NCBI GenBank assembly: GCA_964036665.1
Contig: OZ038528.1
Location: 11,786,501 to 11,850,500 of the forward strand
Direction: 5' to 3'
Source: Gordius sp. MW1
Lineage: Eukaryota; Nematomorpha; Gordioida; Gordea; Gordiidae
Length of the DNA stretch: 64,000 nucleotides
The stretch's first letter is position 1. Every line of letters starts with the position of its first letter. A program made the translations under genes and the position numbers. Positions 13,311-24,734 of this stretch are shown here, one piece after another. The notes below the pieces were generated by a model. The model was not told the DNA's origin and made no database searches. It was given only the letters and a program-made list of their open reading frames with translations.

Positions 13311-16300
13311 GATGTCAATCGAGGATAATAGGATTCTCAAATTGGCCTACTTTTATATATTTTTTCATGCTCTTTCACATAGAATCGAAAAAAATAAATA
13401 TTTTGACCCCATCATTTTTCACATATTTTTCTTTCAACCGTATTCATCCGATGAAAGTTGTCGTTTTCAGACGTGGTTTCCATGATAAAAAGTAAAAATT
13501 TATCAGAATCAGAAAACTATTACTTTGAAATCATGATCGCATAGTGCATTTTTGAAAAATTAAGCATTCACGTTGCGATACAACAAACTAATCGCAACAA
13601 TAAAACGTTGTCTTTTGTCAAAATGATAGTTCTCGCAGCTTAAAACCTCTTTTCGGAAGTCAATCGAGGATAATAGGATTCTCAAATTGGCCTACTATTA
13701 TATATTTTTTCATGCTCTTCCACATAGAATCGAAAAAAATAAATATTTTTACCTCAAAATTTTTCACATATTTTTCTTTGAACCGTATTCATCCGATGAA
13801 AGTTGTCGTTTTCAAACGTGGTTTCCATGATAAAAAGTAAAAATTTATCAGAATCAGAAAACTATTACTTTGAAATCATGATCGCATAGTGCATTTTTGA
13901 AAAATTAAGCATTCACGTAGCGATACAACAAACTAATCGCAATAATAAAACGTTGTCTTTTGTCAAAATGATAGTTCTCGCAGCTTAAAACCTCTTTTCG
14001 GGAGTCAATCGAGGATAATAGGATTCTCAAACAGCCTACTTTTATATATTTTTTCATGCTCTTTCACATAGAATCGAAAAAAATAAATATTTTTACCTTA
14101 AAATTTTTCACATATTTTTCTTTCAAGCGTATTCATCCGATGAAAGTTGTCGTTTTCAGACGTGGTTTCCATGATAAAAAGTAAAAATTTATCAGAATCA
14201 GAAAACTATTACTTTGAAATCATCATCGCATAGTGCATTTTTGAAAAATTAAGCACTCACGTTGCGATACAACAAACTAATCGCAACAATAAAACGTTGT
14301 CTTTTGTCAAAATGATAGTTCTCGCAGCTTAAAACCTCTTTTCGGAAGTCAATCGAGGATAATAGGATTCTCAAACAGCCTACTTTTATATATTTTTTCC
14401 TACTCTTTCACATAGAATCGAAAAAAATCAATATTTTTACCTCAAAATTTTTCACATATTTTTCTTTCAACCGTATTCATCCGATGAAAGTTGTCGTTTT
14501 CAGATGTGGTTTCCATGATAAAAAGTAAAAATTTATCGGAATCAGAAAACTATTACTTTGAAATCATGATCGCATAGTGCATTTTTGAAAAATTAAGCAC
14601 TCACGTTGCGATACAACAAACTAATCGCAACAATAAAACGTTGTCTTTTGTCAAAATGATAGTTCTCGCAGCTTAAAACCTCTTTTCGGAAGTCAATCGA
14701 GGATAATAGGATTCTCAAATTGGCCTACTTTTATATATTTTTTCCTACTCTTTCACATAGAATCGAAAAAAATCAATATTTTTACCTCAAAATTTTTCAC
14801 ATATTTTTCTTTGAACCGTATTCATCCGATGAAAGTTGTCGTTTTCAGACGTGGTTTCCATGATAAAAAGTAAAAATTTATCAGAATCAGAAAACTATTA
14901 CTTTAAAATCATGATCGCATAGTGCATTTTTGAAAAATTAAGCACTCACGTTGCGATACAACAAACTAATCGCAACAATAAAACGTTGTCTTTTGTCAAA
15001 ATGATAGTTCTCGCAGCTTAAAACCTCTTTTCGGAAGTCAATCGAGGATAATAGGATTCTCAAATTGGCCTACTTTTATATATTTTTTCATGCTCTTTCA
15101 CATAGAATCGAAAAAAATAAATATTTTGACCCCATCATTTTTCACATATTTTTCTTTCAACCGTATTCATCCGATGAAAGTTGTCGTTTTCAGACGTGGT
15201 TTCCATGATAAAAAGTAAAAATTTATCAGAATCAGAAAACTATTACTTTGAAATCATGATCGCATAGTGCATTTTTGAAAAATTTAGCACTCACGTTGCG
15301 ATACAACAAACTAATCGCAACAATAAAACGTTGTCTTTTGTCAAAATGATAGTTCTCGCAGCTTAAAACCTCTTTTCGGAAGTCAATCGAGGATAATAGG
15401 ATTCTCAAATTGGCCTACTTTTATATATTTTTTCATGCTCTTTCACATCGAATCGAAAAAAATAAATATTTTTACCTCAACATTTTTCACATATTTTTCT
15501 TTCAACCGTATTCATCCGATGAAGGTTGTCGTTTTCAGACGTGGTTTCCATGATAAAAAGTAAAAATTTATCAGAATCAGAAAACTATTACTTTGAAATC
15601 ATGATCGCATAGTGCATTTTTGAAAAATTAAGCATTCACGTTGCGATACAACAAACTAATCGCAACAATAAAACGTTGTCTTTTGTCAAAATGATAGTTC
15701 TCGCAGCTTAAAACCTCTTTTCGGAAGTCAATCGAGGATAATAGGATTCTCAAATTGGCCTACTTTTATATATTTTTTCATGCTCTTTCACATAGAATCG
15801 AAAAAAATAAATATTTTGACCCCATCATTTTTCACATATTTTTCTTTCAACCGTATTCATCCGATGAAAGTTGTCGTTTTCAGACGTGGTTTCCATGATA
15901 AAAAGTAAAAATTTATCAGAATCAGAAAACTATTACTTTGAAATCATGATCGCATAGTGCATTTTTGAAAAATTAAGCACTCACGTTGCGATACAACAAA
16001 CTAATCGCAACAATAAAACGTTGTCTTTTGTCAAAATGATAGTTCTCGCAGCTTAAAACCTCTTTTCGGATGTCAATCGAGGATAATAGGATTCTCAAAC
16101 AGCCTACTTTTATATATTTTTTCATGCTCTTTCACATCGAATCGAAAAAAATAAATATTTTTACCTCAACATTTTTTACATATTTTTCTTTCAACCGTAT
16201 TCATCCGATGAAAGTTGTCGTTTTCAGACGTGGTTTCCATGATAAAAAGTAAATATTTATCAGAATCAGAAAACTATTACTTTGAAATCATGATCGCTTA

Positions 16301-17810
16301 GTGCATTTTTGAAAAATTAAGCACTCACGTTGCGATACAACAAACTAATCGCAACAATAAAACGTTGTCTTGTGTCAAAATGATAGTTCTCGCAGCTTAA
16401 AATTTCTTTTCGGATGTCAATCGAGGATAATAGGATTCTCAAACAGCCTACTTTTATATATTTTTTCATGCTCTTTCATATAGAATCGAAAAAAATAAAT
16501 ATTTTTACCTCAACATTTTTTACATATTTTTCTTTCAACCGTATTCATCCGATGAAAGTTGTCGTTTTCAGACGTGGTTTCCATGATAAAAAGTAAATAT
16601 TTATCAGAATCAGAAAACTATTACTTTGAAATCATGATCGCTTAGTGCATTTTTGAAAAATTAAGCACTCACGTTGCGATACAACAAACTAATCGCAACA
16701 ATAAAACGTTGTCTTTTGTCAAAATGATAGTTCTCGCAGCTTAAAACCTCTTTTCGGATGTCAATCGAGGATAATAGGATTCTCAAATTGGCCTACTTTT
16801 ATATATTTTTTCATGCTCTTTCACATCGAATCGAAAAAAATAAATATTTTTACCTCAACATTTTTCACATATTTTTCTTTCAAGCGTATTCATCCGGTGA
16901 AAGTTGTCGTTTTCAGATGTGGTTTCCATGATAAAAAGTAAAAATTTATCAGAATCAGAAAACTATTACTTTGAAATCATGATCGCATAGTGCATTTTTG
17001 AAAAATTAAGCACTCACGTTGCGATACAACAAACTAATCGCAACAATAAAACGTTGTCTTTTGTCAAAATGATAGTTCTCGCAGCTTAAAACCTCTTTTC
17101 GGATGTCAATCGAGGATAATAGGATTCTCAAACAGCCTACTTTTATATATTTTTTCATGCTCTTTCACATAGAATCGAAAAAAATAAATATTTTGACCCC
17201 ATCATTTTTCACATATTTTTCTTTCAACCGTATTCATCCGATGAAAGTTGTCGTTTTCAGACGTGGTTTCCATGATAAAAAGTAAAAATTTATCAGAATC
17301 AGAAAACTATTACTTTGAAATCATGATCGCATAGTGCATTTTTGAAAAATTAAGCATTCACGTTGCGATACAACAAACTAATCGCAACAATAAAACGTTG
17401 TCTTTTGTCAAAATGATAGTTCTCGCAGCTTAAAACCTCTTTTCGGAAGTCAATCGAGGATAATAGGATTCTCAAATTGGCCTACTATTATATATTTTTT
17501 CATGCTCTTCCACATAGAATCGAAAAAAATAAATATTTTTACCTCAAAATTTTTCACATATTTTTCTTTCAACCGTATTCATCCGATGAAAGTTCTCGTT
17601 TTCAGACGTGGTTTCCATGATAAAAAGTAAAAATTTATCAGAATCAGAAAACTATTACTTTGAAATCATGATCGCATAGTGCATTTTTGAAAAATTAAGC
17701 ATTCACGTAGCGATACAACAAACTAATCGCAATAATAAAACGTTGTCTTTTGTCAAAATGATAGTTCTCGCAGCTTAAAACCTCTTTTCGGGAGTCAATC
17801 GAGGATAATA
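13311..17810 (+). repeat. Eleven-unit duplication pair, offset 3,790 bp (13,311-14,020 and 17,101-17,810)
   Basis: A run of linked rare variants recurs: GACCCCATCA (13,405/17,195), CTACTATTATAT (13,692/17,482), CTCTTCCACAT (13,716/17,506), ATTCACGTAG (13,911/17,701), CGCAATAATAA and CGGGAGTC. The offset is 3,791 left of the TTGGCC/CAGCC length difference and 3,790 after it. The match ends at CAAACAGCC (about 14,028) against CAAATTGGCC (about 17,818). Differences include AAAGTTCTCG near 17,590 and TTTTCAAACG near 13,811. Confidence 0.8.
16031..16720 (+). repeat. Adjacent near-identical monomer pair, offset 344 bp
   Basis: The units starting at 16,196 and 16,540 share GTAAATATTTATC and ATCGCTTAGTG and are each preceded by GGATGTC, CAAACAGCC and ACCTCAACATTTTTTAC. 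They look like a fresh single-unit duplication. The same TTGTGTC variant seen at 16,371 appears at 19,473 (offset 3,102) beside GTAAATATTTATC and GCTTAGTG, so this subfamily was also copied nine units downstream. The second unit lacks TTGTGTC. Confidence 0.7.
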
Positions 17811-20800
17811 GGATTCTCAAATTGGCCTACTTTTATATATTTTTTCCTACTCTTTCACATAGAATCGAAAAAAATAAATATTTTTACCTCAAAATTTTTC
17901 ACATATTTTTCTTTCAACCGTATTCATCCGATGAAAGTTGTCGTTTTCAGACGTGGTTTCCATGATAAAAAGTAAAAATTTATCAGAATCAGAAAACTAT
18001 TACTTTGAAATCATGATCGCATAGTGCATTTTTGAAAAATTAAGCATTCACGTTGCGATACAACAAACTAATCGCAACAATAAAACGTTGTCTTTTGTCA
18101 AAATGATAGTTCTCGCAGCTTAAAACCTCTTTTCGGAAGTCAATCGAGGATAATAGGATTCTCAAATTGGCCTACTATTATATATTTTTTCATGCTCTTT
18201 CACATCGAATCGAAAAAAATAAATATTTTTGCCTCAAAATTTTTCACATATTTTTCTTTGAACCGTATTCATCCGATGAAAGTTGTCGTTTTCTGACGTG
18301 GTTTCCATGATAAAAAGTAAAAATTTATCAGAATCAGAAAACTATTACTTTGAAATCATGATCGCATAGTGCATTTTTGAAAAATTAAGCACTCACGTTG
18401 CGATACAACAAACTAATCGCAACAATAAAACGTTTTCTTTTGTCAAAATGATAGTTCTCGCAGCTTAAAACCTCTTTTCGGAAGTCAATCGAGGATAATA
18501 GGATTCTCAAATTGGCCTACTTTTATATATTTTTTCATGCTCTTTCACATAGAATCGAAAAAAATCAATATTTTTACCTCAAAAGTTTTCACATATTTTT
18601 CTTTCAACCGTATTCATCCGATGAAGGTTGTCGTTTTCAGACGTGGTTTCCATGATAAAAAGTAAAAATTTATCAGAATCAGAAAACTATTACTTTGAAA
18701 TCATGATCGCATAGTGCATTTTTGAAAAATTTAGCACTCACGTTGCGATACAACAAACTAATCGCAACAATAAAACGTTGTCTTTTGTCAAAATGATAGT
18801 TCTCGCAGCTTAAAACCTCTTTTCGGAAGTCAATCGAGGATAATAGGATTCTCAAACAGCCTACTTTTATATATTTTTTCATGCTCTTTCACATAGAATC
18901 GAAAAAAATAAATATTTTTACCTTAAAAGTTTTCACATATTTTTCTTTCAACCGTATTCATCCGATGAAAGTTGTCGTTTTCAGACGTGGTTTCCATGAT
19001 AAAAAGTAAAAATTTATCAGAATCAGAAAACTATTACTTTGAAATCATGATCGCATAGTGCATTTTTGAAAAATTAAGCACTCACGTTGCGATACAACAA
19101 ACTAATCGCAACAATAAAACGTTGTCTTTTGTCAAAATGATAGTTCTCGCAGCTTAAAACCTCTTTTCGGATGTCAATCGAGGATAATAGGATTCTCAAA
19201 TTGGCCTACTTTTATATATTTTTTCATGCTCTTTCACATCGAATCGAAAAAAATAAATATTTTTACCTCAACATTTTTTACATATTTTTCTTTCAACCGT
19301 ATTCATCCGATGAAAGTTGTCGTTTTCTGACGTGGTTTCCATGATAAAAAGTAAATATTTATCAGAATCAGAAAACTATTACTTTGAAATCATGATCGCT
19401 TAGTGCATTTTTGAAAAATTAAGCACTCACGTTGCGATACAACAAACTAATCGCAACAATAAAACGTTGTCTTGTGTCAAAATGATAGTTCTCGCAGCTT
19501 AAAACCTCTTTTCGGATGTCAATCGAGGATAATAGGATTCTCAAATTGGCCTACTTTTATATATTTTTTCATGCTCTTTCACATAGAATCGGAAAAAATA
19601 AATATTTTTACCTCAACATTTTTTACATATTTTTCTTTCAACCGTATTCATCCGATGAAAGTTGTCGTTTTCAGACGTGGTTTCCATGAAAAGTAAAAAT
19701 TTATCAGAATCAGAAAACTATTACTTTGAAATCATGATCGCATAGTGCATTTTTGAAAAATTAAGCACTCACGTTGCGATACAACAAACTAATCGCAACA
19801 ATAAAACGTTGTCTTTTGTCAAAATGATAGTTCTCTCAGCTTAAAACCTCTTTTCGGAAGTCAATCGAGGATAATAGGATTCTCAAATTGGCCTACTTTT
19901 ATATATTTTTTCATGCTCTTTCACATAGAATCGAAAAAAATAAATATTTTTACCTCAAAATTTTTCACATATTTTTCTTTCAACCGTATTCATCCGATGA
20001 AAGTTGTCGTTTTCAGACGTGGTTTCCATGATAAAAAGTAAAAATTTATCAGAATCAGAAAACTATTACTTTGAAATCATGATCGCATAGTGCATTTTTG
20101 AAAAATTAAGCATTCACGTTGCGATACAACAAACTAATCGCAACAATAAAACGTTGTCTTTTGTCAAAATGATAGTTCTCGCAGCTTAAAACCTCTTTTC
20201 GGAAGTCAATCGAGGATATTAGGATTCTCAAATTAACCTACTATTATATATTTTTTCATGCTCTTTCACATAGAATCGAAAAAAATAAATATTTTTACCT
20301 CAAAAGTTTTCACATATTTTTCTTTCAACCGTATTCATCCGATGAAAGTTGTCGTTTTCAGACGTGGTTTCCATGATAAAAAGTAAAAATTTATCAGAAT
20401 CAGAAAACTATTACTTTGAAATCATGATCGCATAGTGCATTTTTGAAAAATTAAGCACTCACGTTGCGATACAACAAACTAATCGCAACAATAAAACGTT
20501 GTCTTTTGTCAAAATGATAGTTCTCTCAGCTTAAAACCTCTTTTCGGAAGTCAATCGAGGATAATAGGATTCTCAAATTGGCCAACTTTTATATATTTTT
20601 TCATGCTCTTTCACATAGAATCGAAAAAAATAAATATTTTTACCTCAAAATTTTTCACATATTTTTCTTTCAACCGTATTCATCCGATGAAAGTTGTCGT
20701 TTTCAGACGTGGTTTCCATGATAAAAAGTAAAAATTTATCAGAATCAGAAAACTATTACTTTGAAATCATGATCGCATATTGCATTTTTGAAAAATTAAG

Positions 20801-21364
20801 CACTCACGTTGCGATACAACAAACTAATCGCAACAATAAAACGTTGTCTTTTGTCAAAATGATAGTTCTCGCAGCTTAAAACCTCTTTTCGGAAGTCAAT
20901 CGAGGATAATAGGATTCTCAAATTGGCCTACTTTTATATATTTTTTCATGCTCTTTCACATAGAATCGAAAAAAATAAATATTTTTACCTCAAAAGTTTT
21001 CACATATTTTTCTTTCATCCGTATTCATCCGATGTAAGTTGTCGTTTTCAGACGTGGTTTCCATGATAAAAAGTAAAAATTTATCAGAATCAGAAAACTA
21101 TTACTTTGAAATCATGATCGCATAGTGCATTTTTGAAAAATTAAGCACTCACGTTGCGATACAACAAACTAATCGCAACAATAAAACGTTGTCTTTTGTC
21201 AAAATGATAGTTCTCGCAGCTTAAAACCTCTTTTCGGAAGTCAATCGAGGATAATAGGATTCTCAAATTGGCTTACTTTTATACATTTTTTTATGCTCTT
21301 TCACATAGAATCGAAAAAAATAAATATTTTTAACTTAAAATTTTTCACATATTTTTCTTTGAAC

Positions 21365-21677
21365 CGTATTCATCCGATGAAAGTTGTCGTTTTAAGACGT
21401 GGTTTCCATGATAAAAAGAAAAATTTATCAGAATCAGGAAACAATTACTTTGAAATCATGATCGCATAGTGCATTTTTAAAAAATTAAGCAATCACGTTG
21501 CGATACAACAAACTAATCGCAACAATAAAACGTTGTCTTTTGTCAAAATGATAGTTCTCGCAGCTTAAAACCTCTTTTCGGAAGTCAATCGAGGATAATA
21601 GGATCTCAAATTGGCCTACTTTTATATATTTTTTCATGCTCTTTCACATAGAATCAAACACATATTTTTCTTTGAAG
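21365..21677 (+). repeat. Shortest monomer (313 bp), A/T linker deleted
   Basis: After CATAGAATCAAA the sequence goes straight to CACATATTTTTC. The A-run, TAAATA and the ACCTCAAAATTTTT segment are missing, about 31 bp. The same unit has other private changes: an AAAGAAAAATTT shortening, AATCAGGAAACAATTAC, and a T at the first base of the next CGTATTC box (AAGTGTATTC). It is the largest deletion in the window and has no duplicate. Confidence 0.88.
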
Positions 21678-22708
21678 TGTATTCATCCGATGAAAGTTGT
21701 CGTTTTCAGACGTGGTTTCCTTGATAAAGTAAAAATTTATCAGAATCAGAAAACTATTACTTTGAAATCATGATCGCATAGTGCATTTTTGAAAAATTAA
21801 GCACTCACGTTGCGATACAACAAACTAATCGCAACAATAAAACGTTGTCTTTTGTCAAAATGATAGTTCTCGTAGCTTAAAACCTCTTTTCGGAAGTCAA
21901 TCGAGGATAATAGGATTCTCAAATTGGCTTACTTTTATATATTTTTTCATGCTCTTTCACATAGAATCGAAAAAAAAAATATTTTTACCTCAAAATTTTT
22001 CACATATTTTTCTTTGAACCGTATTCATCCGAAGAAAGTTGTCGTTTTCAGACATGGTTTCCATTATAAAAAGTAAAAATTTATCAGAATCAGAAAACTA
22101 TTACTTTGAAATCATGATCGCATAGTGCATTTTTGAAAAATTAAGCACTCACGTTGCGATACAACAAACTAATCGCAACAATAAAACGTTGTCTTTTGTC
22201 AAAATGATAGTTCTCGCAGCTTAAAACTTCTTTTCGGAAGTCAATAGAGGATAATAGGATTCTCAAATTGGCCTACTTTTATATATTTTTTCATGCTCTT
22301 TCACATAGAATCGAAAAAAATAAATATTTTACCTCAAAATTTTTCACATATTTTTCTTTGAACCGTATTCATCCGATGAAAGTTGTCGTTTTCCGACGTG
22401 GTTTCCATGATAAAAAGTAAAAATTTATCAGAATCAAAAAACTATTACTTTGAAATCATGATCGCATAGTGCATTTTTGAAAAATTAAGCACTCACGTTG
22501 CGATACAACAAACTAATCGCAACAATAAAACGTTGTCTTTTGTCAAAATGATAGTTCTCGCAACTTAAAACCTCTTTTCGGAAGTCAATCGATGATAATA
22601 GGATTCTCAAATTGGCCTACTTTTATATATTTTTTCATGCTCTTTCACATAGAATCGAAAAAAATAAATATTTTTACCTCAAAATTTTTCACATATTTTT
22701 CTTTCAAC

Positions 22709-23035
22709 CGTATTCATCCGATGAAAGTTGTCGTTTTCGGACGTGGTTTCCATGATAAAAAGTAAAAATTTATCAGAATCAGAAAACTATTACTTTGAAA
22801 TCATGATCGCATAGTGCATTTTTGAAAAATTAAGCAGTTACGTTGCGATACAACAAACTAATCGCAACAATAAAACGTTGTCTTTTGTCAAAATGATAGT
22901 TCTCGCTGCTTAAAACCTCTTTTCGGAAGTCAATCGAGGATAATAGAATTCTCAAATTGGCTTACTTTTATATTTTTTTATGCCCTTTCACATAGAATCG
23001 AAAAAAATAAATATTTTTATCTTAAAATTTTGAAC
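22709..23035 (+). repeat. 327-bp monomer with a linker deletion
   Basis: The unit ends TTATCTTAAAATTTTGAACCG, so the TTCACATATTTTTCTT segment is largely gone and the T-rich tract is also shortened (TTTATATTTTTTTATGCCC). It also has GCAGTTACG and CGCTGCTTAAA as private changes. No second copy was found. Confidence 0.85.
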
Positions 23036-24250
23036 CGTATTCATCCGATGAAAGTTGTCGTTTTCAGACGTGGTTTCCATGATAAAAAGTAAAAATGTAT
23101 CAGAATCAGAAAACTATTACTTTGAAATCATGATCGCATAGTGCATTTTTGAAAAATTAAGCACTCACGTTGCGATACAACAAACTAATCGCAACAATAA
23201 AACGTTGTCTTTTGTCAAAATGATAGTTCTCGCAGCTTAAAACCTCTTTTCGGAAGTCAATCGAGGATAATAGGATTCTCAAATTGGCTTACTTTATTTT
23301 TTTATGCTCTTTCACATAGAATCGAAAAAAATAAATATTTTTACCTTAAAATTTTTCACATATTTTTCTTTGAACCGTATTCATCCGATGAAAGTTGTCG
23401 TTTTCAGACGTGGTTTCCATGATAAAAAGTAAAGATTTATCAGAATCAGAAAACTATTACTTTGAAATCATGATCGCATAGTGCATTTTTGAAAAATTAA
23501 GCACTCACGAAGCGATACAACAAACTAATCGCAACAATAAAACGTTGTCTTTTGTCAAAATGATAGATATCGCAGCTTAAAACCTCTTTTCGGAAGTAAA
23601 TCGAGGATAATAGGATTCTCAAATTGGCTTAGTTATATATTTTTTTTTTCATGCTCTTTCACATAGAATCGAAAAAAATAAATATTTTTACCTCAAAATT
23701 TTTCACATATTTTTCTTTGAACCGTATTCATCCGATGAAAGTTGTCGTTTTCAGACGTGGTTTCCATGATAAAAAGTAAAGATTTATCAGAATCAGAAAA
23801 CTATTACTTTGAAATCATGATCGCATAGTGCATTTTTGAAAAATTAAGCACTCACGTTGCGATACAACAAACTAATCGCAACAATAAAACGTTGTCTTTT
23901 GTCAAAATGATAGTTCTCGCAGCTTAAAACCTCTTTTCGGAAGTCAATCGAGGATAATAGGATTCTCAAATTGGCTTACTTTATTTTTTTATGCTCTTTC
24001 ACATAGAATCGAAAAAAATAAATATTTTTACCTTAAAATTTTTCACATATTTTTCTTTGAACCGTATTCATCCGATGAAAGTTGTCGTTTTCAGACGTGG
24101 TTTCCATGATAAAAAGTAAAGATTTATCAGAATCAGAAAACTATTACTTTGAAATCATGATCGCATAGTGCATTTTTGAAAAATTAAGCACTCACGAAGC
24201 GATACAACAAACTAATCGCAACAATAAAACGTTGTCTTTTGTCAAAATGA
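23036..24250 (+). repeat. Two-unit duplication pair, offset 687 bp
   Basis: The shortened tract TTACTTTATTTTTTTATG (23,288/23,975) and the dyad-arm variant CACGAAGCGAT (23,506/24,193) recur 687 bp apart. Both are unique to these two places, so this is a clear dimer duplication. It covers about 23,100-23,570 and 23,790-24,255. The private TAGATATCG near 23,566 is in the first copy only. Confidence 0.78.
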
Positions 24251-24734
24251 TAGTTCTCGCAGCTTAAAACCTCTTTTCGGAAGTCAATCGAGGATAACAG
24301 GATTCTCAAATTGGCCTACTTTTATATATTTTCATGCTCTTTCACATAGAATCAAAAAAAAAATATTTTTACCTCAAAATTTTTCACATATTTTTCTTTG
24401 AACCGTATTCATCCGATGAAAGTTGTCGTTTTCAGACGTGGTATCCTTGATAAAAAGTAAAAATTTATCAGAATCAGAAAACTATTACTTTGAAATCATG
24501 ATCGCATAGTGCATTTTTGAAAAATTAAGAACTCACGTTGCGATACAAAAAACTAATCGCAACAATAAAACGTTGTTTTTTGTCAAAATGATAGTTCTCG
24601 CAGCTTAAAACCTCTTTTCGGAAGTCAATCGAGGATAATAGGATTCTCAAATTGGCCTACTTTTATATATTTTTTCATGCTCTTTCACATAGAATCGAAA
24701 AAAATAAAAATTTTTACCTCAAAATTTTTCACAT

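Larger units (their letters stand above)
12060..21364 (+). repeat. Array region 3: regular 344-345 bp units with GGATGTC, CAAACAGCC and CCCCATC variants
   Basis: Unit starts: 12060, 12405, 12750, 13094, 13439, 13784, 14128, 14472, 14817, 15162, 15507, 15852, 16196, 16540, 16885, 17229, 17574, 17919, 18264, 18609, 18953, 19298, 19643, 19985, 20330, 20675, 21020. Most are 345 bp. The 344-bp units here carry CAAACAGCC (13-14 kb, 16-17 kb, 18.8 kb) or CAAATAGCC (12,997) in place of CAAATTGGCC. GGATGTC replaces GGAAGTC in many units, creating an ATG and hence short spurious reading frames. No gene is present. The unit 19,643-19,984 is 342 bp through loss of 3 bp (CCATGAAAAGT). Confidence 0.93.

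Noticed and set aside
18679..18882. 67-residue frame on the minus strand
   Set aside because: It is the reverse strand of ordinary monomers, open by chance over less than one unit, with no counterpart in neighbouring units.
21640..21690. Transposon insertion or target-site duplication at the 313-bp unit
   Set aside because: Sequence is missing here rather than added. No foreign bases, terminal repeats or flanking duplication are visible.
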